Source: Pseudothermotoga elfii DSM 9442 = NBRC 107921
Lineage (GTDB): Bacteria; Thermotogota; Thermotogae; Thermotogales; DSM-5069
Assembly: GCF_000504085.1 (NCBI RefSeq)
Contig: NC_022792.1
Location: forward strand, 1,888,001-1,952,000
Reading direction: 5' to 3'
Length of the DNA: 64,000 nucleotides
The translations under genes and the position numbers were made by a program. Below are positions 52,347-61,835 of this stretch, piece after piece (position 1 is the stretch's first letter; each line of letters starts with the position of its first letter). The notes under the pieces are model-generated. The model did no database searches and was not told the DNA's origin. It saw only the letters and a list, made by a program, of their open reading frames with translations.

Positions 52347-53592
52347 AAAGTAAACGTGCTCGTCTTTTTTTTCTGAAATCAATACCAACAATCAACCGAT
52401 CTGTATTGAAAATCCTTGTGATTAAAATAACTAAGAAAGCAGCGAGAATACCATTATAAACACATCCATAGAAAACAAAAGAGCGGTTTTCAAACAAAAG
52501 GTTTCTTATAGACAGCATTGGATGAGTAAAAGGTATAGCAAAAACAGCTATCTTCAACGGAAGTGACAGAGTCGAAAAGTCTTTAAACATAGTTATGAGT
52601 CCACTGAAAACAGCAAGCGCCGTCAGTGGAAAAGTCATCGTCTGAGCACTTTTGAAATCCTTCGAGAGAATACCTAAAAACATTGCCAAGCTAATTCCAC
52701 AAAGCAAAGCCGTGAAAAGTGACAACCCAACCAGTACGTAATCAACCATAGAAAGTGTCAAGTCAAGGTTGCCTGTGGAACTTGCCGTTAAAGGTTTCAT
52801 ATAAAAACTAAAACCAACCATATAAATAGATGCCATAACTAAACCTGCTATAGCAGCAGCCAGTATTTTTGAAAAAACTATATAGCTTCTTTTCACTGGC
52901 ATGGTCAAAAGAGTTTCTAATGTCTTGTTTTCTTTTTCCAAACCCATTGAAGATATCACAGTGCTTCCAGCCATGATTATCAACATCATTATCACAACAG
53001 AAGTCATTGTTGATTGAGAACTGGTTAAATTTAGCAACTGGGAAGGCGACGCACCATCAAAGACTCTCCCCTGAAAAATTGTTGCATCTACTTTTTCAAC
53101 AGGATCAAGTACGAGCTGTGGATTTTTAACATTATACTGGTTCATAAGGATAATCGTTATTTGCTTCTCAACGTTACTGGCAAAATTCTCAAGAACACTC
53201 GAAGAAATCGTGTCCATAATACCGAGTCCCTTGAGCAACCAAAAAATCTTTATTCTCGCTTTCTCACCTGACTTGATGCTATCTGTAAAATTCTCCTCAA
53301 CAAGAAGAAGAGCTGAACCGCTCTGGTTTCTCAAAACGTCGAGTCCGCTTTGCAAATCTTTTCCTGTGTAAACAACTTCTGCAAAGCTTTCTATGCTGCT
53401 TTGAACAACTCTTCCATATTCTCCTCTGTCCATGTTCACTATTGCCACAACAGGTTTTTTCGCCACTTCTTTTTCTATATTTCCTATACTTCCACCTATA
53501 GAAGCGTACACGAAAGCAAGAACAATTACCACTATAAGATTTCCTATGGTGAGAACCTCTCGAAGTTCTTTTTTCAACAAGTTTGCGAACAT
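52345..53592 (-). CDS. ABC-2 type permease (NatB-like)
   Basis: 415 aa. One N-terminal membrane segment, a large extracytoplasmic domain (about 45-180), then about five membrane helices. The NatB/ABC-2 pattern includes MFANLLKKELREVLTIGNLI and GLEKENKTLETLLTMPVKRS. It pairs with the ATPase upstream, which overlaps by 19 bases. Sodium or other small-molecule export is typical of NatAB; the substrate here is unproven. Confidence 0.87.
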   Translation of the reverse strand: MFANLLKKELREVLTIGNLIVVIVLAFVYASIGGSIGNIEKEVAKKPVVAIVNMDRGEYGRVVQSSIESFAEVVYTGKDLQSGLDVLRNQSGSALLLVEENFTDSIKSGEKARIKIFWLLKGLGIMDTISSSVLENFASNVEKQITIILMNQYNVKNPQLVLDPVEKVDATIFQGRVFDGASPSQLLNLTSSQSTMTSVVIMMLIIMAGSTVISSMGLEKENKTLETLLTMPVKRSYIVFSKILAAAIAGLVMASIYMVGFSFYMKPLTASSTGNLDLTLSMVDYVLVGLSLFTALLCGISLAMFLGILSKDFKSAQTMTFPLTALAVFSGLITMFKDFSTLSLPLKIAVFAIPFTHPMLSIRNLLFENRSFVFYGCVYNGILAAFLVILITRIFNTDRLIVGIDFRKKRRARLL

Positions 53593-54308
53593 CTTATCAC
53601 CTCTGTGAAAACTTCTTCTATATTAACAGCGTTAAATTCTTGCTTGAGTTGTACTGGAGAGCCTATTCTGGCTATCTGTCCTTCATTTATAAGAGCAATT
53701 CGATCACAGAGAAATTCCACTTCAAGCATGTTATGAGAAGATAAAAGTACCGTTCCACCATTTTTCGTATAATCCTTTATTACTTTTCTAACTTCATGAG
53801 CATTCAGGACATCCAAACCAGAGGTTGGTTCATCCAGAATCGCAAGTTTCGGATTTACCATAAGTGCTCTGGCAATCAACAATCTTCTGATCATACCTTT
53901 ACTGTATGTGCTTACTTTCGAAGTGATTCTGTCTTTCAATTTTGCTATCTGAACACCTTTTTCAACCATATCTTTGAGCTCAGCCTCATCTCTGGCAAAA
54001 AATCTGGCAATGAATCTCAGATACTCCAGGCCAGTTAACTCTTTATAAGCACCAGCATCTTCAGGAAGATAACTTATAAATTTTCTAACATCATCAGGAG
54101 ATGAGGTTACATCATATCCAAAAACCTTCACGCTACCAGAGTCCGGTTTCAACAAAGTTGAGATTATTCTCAAAGTCGTGGTTTTACCAGCACCGTTCGG
54201 GCCTATTAAACCAAAAATCTCTCCTCCGTCTATCTCAAATTTCACGCCTTTCAAAGCTTGAAAAGTTCCGTAGCTCTTTTTCAGATCAATTACTTCAACC
54301 ACTTTCAC
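53574..54308 (-). CDS. ABC transporter ATP-binding protein (NatA-like)
   Basis: 244 aa from GTG 54308 (read MKVVEVIDLKKSYG); GGAGGTGG lies 4 bases upstream, so the in-frame start at 54326 is unlikely. P-loop GPNGAGKTT, signature YSKGMIRRLLIARAL, Walker B LAILDEPTSGLD and H-loop SSHNM are all present. It drives the NatB-like permease. Confidence 0.92.
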   Translation of the reverse strand: MKVVEVIDLKKSYGTFQALKGVKFEIDGGEIFGLIGPNGAGKTTTLRIISTLLKPDSGSVKVFGYDVTSSPDDVRKFISYLPEDAGAYKELTGLEYLRFIARFFARDEAELKDMVEKGVQIAKLKDRITSKVSTYSKGMIRRLLIARALMVNPKLAILDEPTSGLDVLNAHEVRKVIKDYTKNGGTVLLSSHNMLEVEFLCDRIALINEGQIARIGSPVQLKQEFNAVNIEEVFTEVIRCSQTC

Positions 54309-54337
54309 AAAACCACCTCCATTCAAGTGTGTTGATC

Positions 54338-56029
54338 CTAATCTCTTTTCTTAGATACTTTTTGCCTGTACATACTTATATCTGCGCTTTTCAGGATCTC
54401 TTCAAAAGTTGCCTGAGACTCTACCGATCCTTCGGCCAGGCCATAACTGATGGAAATTTTAAGCCCGGAGACGTCATCTATTTTCGTATCTGAAAGAGCC
54501 GATTCAATACGCCTCATAACATTCTCGGCTTCATTTAAATCCGCATCATCAAATATAATTGCAAATTCATCTCCTCCTATCCTCAGAGCAACATCTTTTT
54601 TTCTGATAACAGCTCTGAGTTTTTCCGCAATTATTTTGAGAACTGTATCCCCAACACTATGACCGTAATTATCATTTATATCTTTCAACCCGTCAACATC
54701 TATAAAACAAATCACAAACCTCTTTTGAGAATCTTCAAGATTTGCTCTATACCTAAGTAAAAATCTGTAATTATAAAGACCTGTTAAGGAATCTATAAGA
54801 GCTTCTGATTTATATTTTTCAAGATCTTGCTCCAAAAGCTCGTTAGCGAGTTTTTGGGAAATCATCTGGCTAACGACACTCTTTTGCATTTCCTGGAAAG
54901 ATCGTTCCAGCTCATAAACTTCTTTTATTCGCGACTCAGGTTTGCCAGGTGCTTCTTTGGCGAGCGGATTGTTCCTGAATTTTTCGATTCTATCCAGTAA
55001 TTTTGCTATTGGCAACAGAATTCTTCTAAATTGCCTCAGGTTTATGAAAACACTTATCAGAACGGCTGAAACTATCGCACAACTGAAGATAAAAATTAGT
55101 TGAGTCTTAAACAGAGCAAGTTCTTTAAAATTGAGCAAAATTAGAGCTCTAACAGTAAAGTGAACACTATAGCTGCTCCAATCTATTTTTCCTTCTTCTG
55201 TTAATGGAATCCAATTTTTGTACAGCTTGAACATGGAATCTCCTATAGATTCAACAAAATAATCTCTTTCAGACTGAACCTTAGAAAAATTTTCCATTTC
55301 ATGTTCATCAAGTTTTACAGAATGACCAAATGGAAGAAAAGAAACACTGTAAAGCCTGATTTCTTCAATATATTTGCTGCTCTCAATAATATTGTTTAGA
55401 TTCTTCCACATTTTTTCTACTAAAACAGGTTTTATACTGAATCCTATTTCTAAAATCCAGTCATTCGACAATTTTTTGTATACAAAAATTCGTGGTCTGT
55501 TTGTTCTAACCTCAAAACTGAGATTTTCCAGAAGAACCTGACCTTTTTCCATAGAACTCAGCTGACTCTGCCAATATCTGGGAACAGCCTTTGAAAGATC
55601 AAGAAAAAGATCTGTAGCATAATTGGTTCTCTGAATTATTCCATCTGGATCGATCAAGTACCAGTTTGCTTTTTCAAGGTACAGGGATCGTTCGATGTCA
55701 GTCTGGCTGTTTATAAAATCTGTCAGATATTCATCCGAAACATTGAAATCTTCTTCAAGCTCTTTTCCAACAGATTCAAGTAATTGTGCTGCAAACAATT
55801 TATAAGAAACATCAAAAGTCTGAACTGTTCTCTGCCATTCATCTATATAAGCGGAAACATAATTAACTGTACTTTCAAAAACCGGCTCAAAGACATATTT
55901 ATTATAAAATTTTTCCAGAAGCAAATTAATGGCAAAAAAAGTTCCAATAATAACTGTACAGGCAAAAATTACCTGATTTTTCAGCAACAATGAAAAAAAC
56001 GAAGATTTCTCATTTTCATGTTTTTTCAT
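54338..56029 (-). CDS. Membrane diguanylate cyclase with extracytoplasmic sensor
   Basis: 563 aa from ATG 56029 (MKKHENEKSSFF) behind GGAGG. An N-terminal membrane helix (about 13-38), a roughly 260-residue extracytoplasmic sensor region of Cache-like length, a second helix (about 300-325), a HAMP-like linker and coiled coil, then a C-terminal GGDEF domain. The active site is RIGGDEFAIIFDD. RKKD five residues before GGDEF fits the RxxD inhibitory I-site. It likely makes c-di-GMP in response to an external signal. Confidence 0.92.
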   Translation of the reverse strand: MKKHENEKSSFFSLLLKNQVIFACTVIIGTFFAINLLLEKFYNKYVFEPVFESTVNYVSAYIDEWQRTVQTFDVSYKLFAAQLLESVGKELEEDFNVSDEYLTDFINSQTDIERSLYLEKANWYLIDPDGIIQRTNYATDLFLDLSKAVPRYWQSQLSSMEKGQVLLENLSFEVRTNRPRIFVYKKLSNDWILEIGFSIKPVLVEKMWKNLNNIIESSKYIEEIRLYSVSFLPFGHSVKLDEHEMENFSKVQSERDYFVESIGDSMFKLYKNWIPLTEEGKIDWSSYSVHFTVRALILLNFKELALFKTQLIFIFSCAIVSAVLISVFINLRQFRRILLPIAKLLDRIEKFRNNPLAKEAPGKPESRIKEVYELERSFQEMQKSVVSQMISQKLANELLEQDLEKYKSEALIDSLTGLYNYRFLLRYRANLEDSQKRFVICFIDVDGLKDINDNYGHSVGDTVLKIIAEKLRAVIRKKDVALRIGGDEFAIIFDDADLNEAENVMRRIESALSDTKIDDVSGLKISISYGLAEGSVESQATFEEILKSADISMYRQKVSKKRD

Positions 56030-56153
56030 GTTCAAACCTCCAGCCAGCAACCAATTGTTTTAAAATCAGGAAGAATGCATGGCAAATTAATTATACCCGT
56101 CTTCCGAATTCTATCATAAGCTATTATCAGATTAGACAACGGGGTGAAAGGTA

Positions 56154-56678
56154 ATGAATGTCTTGCTGAAAGTTTTCTTGACGTTTCTAAAAATCTCATC
56201 TTTAACCCTCGGCGGTGGATATGCAATGATTCCAGTGATGCAATGGGAAGCAAAAAAGATGGGGTGGAGCAATGAGGATGAATTCTACGAAGACCTATCG
56301 ATTGCTCAAACTATACCAGGTCCTATAGCTTTTAACACAGCTATCATGGTAGGAAAAAGAGTGGCTGGCATCCCTGGGGCTCTACTCGCTGGTATTGCTG
56401 TAGTCTTACCACCATTCTTCGCCATCGTTGCTGTGGCAAGTGTAATTAAGCCACTATCGAATAATATCTATGTTCGAGGATTTCTCAAGGGCTGCTATGC
56501 GGCGGTAATTGGCCTCGTGTTTAATGTTTTTTACGGATTGATAAAAAAACAGAAGTGGACTATTTTCAAAGTAGTAATTGTAGCTGCTGGTGTGATTTTA
56601 TTGATATTGAACAATGATCTTCTCATACCTGTTTTCGCAGGGGTGTTATTTTTTCTTTATTTCAAGGGAGTTGAGTAA
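56154..56678 (+). CDS. Chromate transporter family protein, first half (ChrA N-type)
   Basis: 174 aa. The CHR domain signature is seen: TLGGGYAMIPVMQWEAKKMG and LSIAQTIPGPIAFNTAIMVG. In many bacteria one long ChrA contains two such domains; here they are encoded by two adjacent genes. The stop is directly followed by the second start. Chromate efflux is the named activity, but anion export more broadly is possible. Confidence 0.9.
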   Translation: MNVLLKVFLTFLKISSLTLGGGYAMIPVMQWEAKKMGWSNEDEFYEDLSIAQTIPGPIAFNTAIMVGKRVAGIPGALLAGIAVVLPPFFAIVAVASVIKPLSNNIYVRGFLKGCYAAVIGLVFNVFYGLIKKQKWTIFKVVIVAAGVILLILNNDLLIPVFAGVLFFLYFKGVE

Positions 56679-57194
56679 ATGATTTTGAAATTAATATTGA
56701 CTTTCTTGAAGATTGGTTTCTTTGCCTTCGGTGGTGGATGGGCTGTTGTTGGTATTCTCAAATACGAAATGATCGAAAAAGGTATTCTCTCTGCTGAGGA
56801 ATTTTCTCAAGCCATATCAATTGCACAGATGACACCAGGACCAGTTGCTATCAATCTTGCAACCTATACCGGTTACAGATATTATGGATTCACAGGAGCT
56901 CTTCTGAACACCATAGCTTTTTTACTGGCACCTATTGTGATAATCGCTGTAATATTCTATTTATCAGGCAGAATAAAAATAAACAAAAATAAATGGTCTT
57001 CTTCTCTTATGGGAGTTACGACTGTAATGGTTCTGGTAACTGTTTACTCTTTAATCTCACCAAACATAAAAGATTTATGGACATTACTTATAGCCTCATT
57101 TACTTTTTTTTGCATTAATAAACTCAAAATACACCCTCTTATTTTGATTTTTGCGTGCGGATTGATTGGCTCATTTGTTTATGGAGTGTTATAA
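56679..57194 (+). CDS. Chromate transporter family protein, second half (ChrA C-type)
   Basis: 171 aa, starting on the base after the previous stop. FFAFGGGWAVVGILKYEMIE and ISIAQMTPGPVAINLATYTG repeat the CHR motif of the partner gene, showing an internal-duplication pair rather than a frameshifted single gene. Both halves have their own start and ribosome-site-like AAGGGAG. Together they probably form a heterodimeric transporter. Confidence 0.9.
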   Translation: MILKLILTFLKIGFFAFGGGWAVVGILKYEMIEKGILSAEEFSQAISIAQMTPGPVAINLATYTGYRYYGFTGALLNTIAFLLAPIVIIAVIFYLSGRIKINKNKWSSSLMGVTTVMVLVTVYSLISPNIKDLWTLLIASFTFFCINKLKIHPLILIFACGLIGSFVYGVL

Positions 57195-57225
57195 TTAAAC
57201 AAATCTGTCCACAGGGGGGATTTCC

Positions 57226-57744
57226 ATGAAAAAAGCCATTTTGATTTTATTAGTTCTGCTGTCCATAACATTATTAGGCTACGAAGCAGAAATGAATTTT
57301 TTGAACTACAGGTCGATTATTTACAGAATCGTGAGCGGAGAAGAAATGATACTTACTGGTTTTGAGACAAAGAGAATTAATGGCAAATATGAAGTTACTC
57401 AGTGGACAAAATTTGCAGTAGATGAAGGTCAAGATGTCACCTTCGAGCAAGTAGCTGCATCGTATCTTGCAATAGCCTTCGGATATATATACAATCCTGC
57501 CTTTCAGCCTTTTTTCCAGATGATAGATCTGGACAATCCAACTACACTGAATATGTACAACATAAAAATCGTTTACGAAGGTGATGAAAAAGTTGCTGGC
57601 TATGTGGGTAGGAAATTTTCGTATTATGTGGATGACGAACTGCAGATGACATGGGTTGTAAGTAAGCAAATCGAACTTGTACTTAAAGTAATTATACCCA
57701 CAGAAAATTACACAGTAGAACTCGTCAGTTTTGAAAAATGGTGA
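57226..57744 (+). CDS. Exported protein of unknown function
   Basis: 172 aa. Signal peptide MKKAILILLVLLSITLLGYE with AGGGGGG before the ATG. The mature chain has alternating strands (RIVSGEEMILTGFETKRI, KIVYEGDEKVAGYVGRKFSY, TWVVSKQIELVLKVIIPTE) reminiscent of LolA/LppX-like lipid-binding sheets, but no motif supports a firm assignment. It may be co-transcribed with the ChrA pair, 31 bases upstream. Confidence 0.7.
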   Translation: MKKAILILLVLLSITLLGYEAEMNFLNYRSIIYRIVSGEEMILTGFETKRINGKYEVTQWTKFAVDEGQDVTFEQVAASYLAIAFGYIYNPAFQPFFQMIDLDNPTTLNMYNIKIVYEGDEKVAGYVGRKFSYYVDDELQMTWVVSKQIELVLKVIIPTENYTVELVSFEKW

Positions 57745-57768
57745 CACAGCTCATAAGCTACAAATAGT

Positions 57769-58893
57769 TTACTTGATTATATCTGCTATAAACTTGTGCA
57801 CTACAGCAGAAGCAACTCCATGTTCCCAGTCTGCTTTTCCAAGTGTGAAAGTAGCATTGTTGATAAATTCTTTATTAAAATTTTGTATCACGTAATCTTC
57901 AATTATATCAATCATTTTTCTGTTAACCATGCCTTCACCCAGAAAAACAACACGGGCAGGTTTTAGAACCATCATAAGATTTCCAACAACAGTGGCAAGT
58001 TTTCTGAGTGGATCATTGTAAAAAGCTTTTACCGACATGAAATCTCGTGAGGCAATTGTTCTGATTTGCTCTATTTGAGATCTGTATTTTTCTTCTTCGT
58101 TTCTCGCAAAATCTTCAAAATTTATTTTCTCACCACAAAATCTTTTCAGAACAGCGTACTCTGAGGCATGGTACTCAAGACACCCGGTCTGACCACAGTA
58201 GCATTTCCCCTCTGAAGAAATAATTGTATGGCCAATTTCAAAATGTCTTGTTTGGCCTTTCGCCCATGCACTTGCACCTATACCCGTTCCATAAGTTACA
58301 ACGAGAAAATCTTCTTTTACCGCTTTAGAAACCGAGTAACATAAAGCATCAACATCGTTCATAAGAATAAATCTCTTTATACCAAGTTTCTTCATCAAAA
58401 GTTCCTTGATATCCAGATTCCGCACGTTCATTAAATGAGACACAACTATCCTGCTATCCTCGACTATACCCGATGAACATACGCCTATTCCAAGTAATTG
58501 ATTACATCTAAGTTTCTCAACCACTTCTTTTATAGCTTCTGTGTAACCATCGTTATTTCTTATTTCCGAAAGAATTTTAATACTGTGATTTCTGATGGGG
58601 ATCATCCGTGCATCAAAAAGTGTCCCTCTAACTTCTTCTCTTCCAACTTTTATACCAGCCGTAAACCAGCTACCTGGATTGATTTTCAATACTCTTGCTG
58701 GTCTTCCTCTACCTTGAAGCAATTCCTCACTTTCGAGAAAACCTTCTTCTTCGAGCTCTCGAATTATATAACTGAGCGTACTCAAAGCAAGATTTGTGAT
58801 TTTTGCAACGCTGGCACGTGAAATTCCATCATGTTCAAAAATAGATAGAAGAACATCTTTCTTGTTTTTCTTTCTCACAGCAGGTGCTGGCAC
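57769..58893 (-). CDS. ROK-family transcriptional regulator (XylR/NagC-like)
   Basis: 374 aa from GTG 58893 behind GAGGTGA. An N-terminal winged helix-turn-helix (ISRASVAKITNLALSTLSYI, about residues 24-43) is followed by a ROK sugar-kinase-like domain. The zinc motif is CYCGQTGCLEYHAS, preceded by FEIGHTII. The ATP-binding DxGxT-like motif is not well kept, as in regulators. It lies 5 bases after treT and probably represses the transport operon in response to the imported sugar. Confidence 0.92.
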   Translation of the reverse strand: MPAPAVRKKNKKDVLLSIFEHDGISRASVAKITNLALSTLSYIIRELEEEGFLESEELLQGRGRPARVLKINPGSWFTAGIKVGREEVRGTLFDARMIPIRNHSIKILSEIRNNDGYTEAIKEVVEKLRCNQLLGIGVCSSGIVEDSRIVVSHLMNVRNLDIKELLMKKLGIKRFILMNDVDALCYSVSKAVKEDFLVVTYGTGIGASAWAKGQTRHFEIGHTIISSEGKCYCGQTGCLEYHASEYAVLKRFCGEKINFEDFARNEEEKYRSQIEQIRTIASRDFMSVKAFYNDPLRKLATVVGNLMMVLKPARVVFLGEGMVNRKMIDIIEDYVIQNFNKEFINNATFTLGKADWEHGVASAVVHKFIADIIK

Positions 58894-58898
58894 TCAAT

Positions 58899-60119
58899 TC
58901 ACCTCAAGACTTCATTGAAAAGTTTTATATAATTAGCCAGATTAACAGTTATTATGAATTTCTCTATAACAGTTTTTCTCCCGTTTTCTCCCATTGTTTT
59001 TCTGAGCTCTTCATCCTCTATCAATTTTCTCACAAATTCTGCCAGATCTTCAACGTTCCATGCAAGATATCCATTTTTGCCATGAGATATCTGTATTTTT
59101 ATGCCACCAACAGGCCTCGCAACAACAGGAACCATTTTGTAAAGAGCTTCACTTATAACAAGCCCGAATCCCTCTCTTGTTGCGGTATGCAGGGCAACAG
59201 TGCTCATTCTTTGTATTGCGTTAACCTCTCTATTACCAACACCATTCAGATTAGTGCAGAAAAATATATCTTTATCTGTGCCAGCATATCTTGCAACTTT
59301 TTCAAAAAAGATCCATCCTTCCGGATCGTCACTTGCCATGGCTGACACTATTGCAAGCTGAACCTCAGGAATAGATTTCTTGACCAGTCTATAAACGTCA
59401 ATTGCTGAAAATAAATCTTTCCAGGGATCAAATCGGGCAACAACAGTTATCAGAGGTTTGTTTACATCTATGCCCAGTGTTTTTAAAAGTTTTCTTGAAA
59501 ATTCATCATCCAGATGAATATTTTTTTCACTCAGCGGATCTATGCTTGGAGGAAAAGCAACACACCTGCCAGCCATTTCCTTAGGAAAATATTCTTTTAA
59601 ATGGAAAACAAGTTTATCGTAATTTTCCACATATCTACTGAATTTGTTCCACACAGCCTCATTCGGTGTCGATAAATCGATATGACATCTCCAGATCCAT
59701 TTTGCTCTTGCTTTTGAAAAAATCTTTATAGCAGCCGGCTGTGGGTCATGTATGACTACAATATCAGCTTTTTCGTCCACAATATTTTTGTTCTTCTCAC
59801 ACACGCTCTGGTAAAATTCCCACTCTTCATCAGTTATCTCAATGGATGCTCCCTGAAGGGTATTGTGAAATTTTTTCGTTATATTGAAAAAATCATTGGA
59901 AGCTTCTATAGCATGCCATTCTGCATCTATACCCACAGATCTCATAAGCGGCACAAGGTTCTGTAATATTTCAGCCACACCGCCACCAAATGCCGTGGCA
60001 TTGACATTCACAACTTTCAGACCGGTCAAATTCTTAGCGGATTCTTTAATTTCATCTACTTTATCACCTATAATTTTTCTGTATTCTTCTACACTTTTCT
60101 CACACAACTGAACCTTCAT
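58899..60119 (-). CDS. treT: Trehalose glycosyltransferring synthase (TreT-type GT4)
   Basis: 406 aa. TreT reversibly forms trehalose from an NDP-glucose and glucose. The N-terminal VNVNATAFGGGVAEILQNLV and VVIHDPQPAAI are typical of TreT/trehalose-synthase GT4 enzymes. Donor-site elements are VARFDPWKDLFSAIDVYRLV and the E-x7-E motif in TREGFGLVISEALYKMVPVV. GGGAGGAG precedes the ATG. Its place with a CUT1 importer resembles the Thermococcus trehalose/maltose locus, suggesting use of imported trehalose. Confidence 0.9.
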   Translation of the reverse strand: MKVQLCEKSVEEYRKIIGDKVDEIKESAKNLTGLKVVNVNATAFGGGVAEILQNLVPLMRSVGIDAEWHAIEASNDFFNITKKFHNTLQGASIEITDEEWEFYQSVCEKNKNIVDEKADIVVIHDPQPAAIKIFSKARAKWIWRCHIDLSTPNEAVWNKFSRYVENYDKLVFHLKEYFPKEMAGRCVAFPPSIDPLSEKNIHLDDEFSRKLLKTLGIDVNKPLITVVARFDPWKDLFSAIDVYRLVKKSIPEVQLAIVSAMASDDPEGWIFFEKVARYAGTDKDIFFCTNLNGVGNREVNAIQRMSTVALHTATREGFGLVISEALYKMVPVVARPVGGIKIQISHGKNGYLAWNVEDLAEFVRKLIEDEELRKTMGENGRKTVIEKFIITVNLANYIKLFNEVLR

Positions 60120-60134
60120 TCAATCTCCTCCCGT

Positions 60135-60956
60135 TTATTTCAGTGACCAGCCAACCATTCCTTTTATATAGTATCTCTGTAACAACAGATAGATAAGTAT
60201 TGGAACTACCATAACTATTATCGCCGCGGAAGATAAAAGCCCCCAGTCTACATGGTAAACCCCTCTCATAAGAGGTATTCTCTGCGTCGCTAACAATTTA
60301 TCAGGAGAATATATGAGTATCAACGCCAGAAAGAAATCGCTCCAGACCCATGAAAATTGTAATGCAAAAGCTGAGCCCACAGCAGGAAGTGCCATCGGAA
60401 GAACTACTCTGAAAAATATGGTTATATCGTTCGCGCCATCTATACGTGCAGCTTCTTCCATGGCTCTTGGTATGGTGACAAAAAAGTTTCTCATAAAAAA
60501 TGTGATCCATGGTATACCCCAGGCAGTGTGTACTATTATTAGCCCTGAGTAACTGTCTATCAAATTTAACCAGTTCATAAGCTGAAAAATTGGAACAGCT
60601 ATCGTTTGCTGAGGAAGAGCAAGTGTTATAACAACGAGCGCAAACAAAGATTTTCTAAATCGAAATCTGTAGCGTGAAAATCCGTATCCAGCCATAGTTG
60701 CAAGTATCAGAGGAATAAAAGTTGCCGGAATGGCAACAATGAGAGAATTCATCATGCCCTGTTTCAGTGAAGCAGTTGGATGATTCCAGGCGCCCACAAA
60801 GTTATTCAACGTTGGATGAAATGAATCAAAATTCCACCAGCCATTAAGCAATTCATCAAGCGGGCGTGTAGCTGTCATCAGAACACCTATGAAGGGAATT
60901 ATCCAGATCAAACCTATTATCCATCCAACTACTGTCCAGAGAACTTTTTTATTCAT
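60135..60956 (-). CDS. Sugar ABC transporter permease (MalG-type), TreT locus
   Basis: 273 aa, six membrane segments. The EAA loop is MEEAARIDGANDITIFFRVV and the C-terminus GMVGWSLK is a variant of the MalG tail. It overlaps the MalF-type gene by 4 bases and is followed 15 bases later by treT. No ATPase gene is present in the locus. Confidence 0.93.
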   Translation of the reverse strand: MNKKVLWTVVGWIIGLIWIIPFIGVLMTATRPLDELLNGWWNFDSFHPTLNNFVGAWNHPTASLKQGMMNSLIVAIPATFIPLILATMAGYGFSRYRFRFRKSLFALVVITLALPQQTIAVPIFQLMNWLNLIDSYSGLIIVHTAWGIPWITFFMRNFFVTIPRAMEEAARIDGANDITIFFRVVLPMALPAVGSAFALQFSWVWSDFFLALILIYSPDKLLATQRIPLMRGVYHVDWGLLSSAAIIVMVVPILIYLLLQRYYIKGMVGWSLK

Positions 60957-61831
60957 GATTGATCATCCCTCACAGATTTAAGCAAAGACAAACTAACTGC
61001 AAGCGTTGAAAGAGTCAATATCACGGCGACAACAGCAGATCTGTTGAAATCAAGTGCTCTAAAAGCATATGTGTACATTTGCAATGCCAAAACATTTGAA
61101 GCCCCTCCTGGACCTCCCATAGTAGCAACATAGACGATATCGAACACTTTCAGTTCCCACAATAAGGTCATTGTAGTTACAACCACAGTAATTGGTTTAA
61201 GTAAAGGTACTGTTATATTCGTGAATACTTTCCAAGCAGAAGCACCATCGAGTTGAGCGGCTTCATAATAATCTTTTGGAATTGTTTCTAAACCAGCCGA
61301 ATAAAGCACAACTGAAAAACCTGTCCACAACCACACTGATCCAAATATAAGAGATAAAAGAGCTGTGTTTGGATATGCAGTCCACGTCTTACCCTGAATT
61401 TTGAACAACCCAAGAACACCGTTCACTATACCAAGATTTCTATCGAAAATAAAATTTATCATCACACCACCAACAATCATTGGCATAACCATTCCAAGAA
61501 AAATAATCGATTTTATAATAAATCCACCTCTGACATTTCTCAAAAGCACTGCAAGTACCAGACCGAGAATCAAAACAAGAGGCAGATGAATTGCTATCCA
61601 TAGTAAATTGTGAATAAGGGCTCCCAGGGGAAATCCCCGGGAAAAACCCTCTAAATCAACTATTTCACGACTTGAAAGAACCTGAAAATAATTTTTCAAT
61701 CCAACAAAATCTCCGTCCGAATTAAAAAAACTCAGGACCACAGTTCTTACAACCGGATATACTACAAAAACAAGCAGCATCAAAATAGCAGGCATCACAA
61801 AAAACAAAACATATCTTTTTTTCGCCTTCAT
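60953..61831 (-). CDS. Sugar ABC transporter permease (MalF-type), TreT locus
   Basis: 292 aa with six membrane segments. EAA loop YEAAQLDGASAWKVFTNITV, preceded by GLETIPKDY. The first helix and following loop (VVRTVVLSFFNSDGDFVGLK) are standard for CUT1 MalF-like subunits. It begins 4 bases after the binding-protein stop and overlaps the MalG-type gene. Confidence 0.93.
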   Translation of the reverse strand: MKAKKRYVLFFVMPAILMLLVFVVYPVVRTVVLSFFNSDGDFVGLKNYFQVLSSREIVDLEGFSRGFPLGALIHNLLWIAIHLPLVLILGLVLAVLLRNVRGGFIIKSIIFLGMVMPMIVGGVMINFIFDRNLGIVNGVLGLFKIQGKTWTAYPNTALLSLIFGSVWLWTGFSVVLYSAGLETIPKDYYEAAQLDGASAWKVFTNITVPLLKPITVVVTTMTLLWELKVFDIVYVATMGGPGGASNVLALQMYTYAFRALDFNRSAVVAVILTLSTLAVSLSLLKSVRDDQS

Positions 61832-61835
61832 ATTC

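Noticed and set aside
56154-57194. ChrA pair as one gene broken by a frameshift
   Set aside because: The halves lie in the same order but each has a complete CHR domain, its own start and a clean stop; two-gene ChrA systems are known.
57274-57747. 157-codon open frame on the minus strand opposite the exported protein at 57226
   Set aside because: It mirrors the codons of a gene with a clear signal peptide and ribosome site, lacks its own ribosome site and has no recognisable motif.
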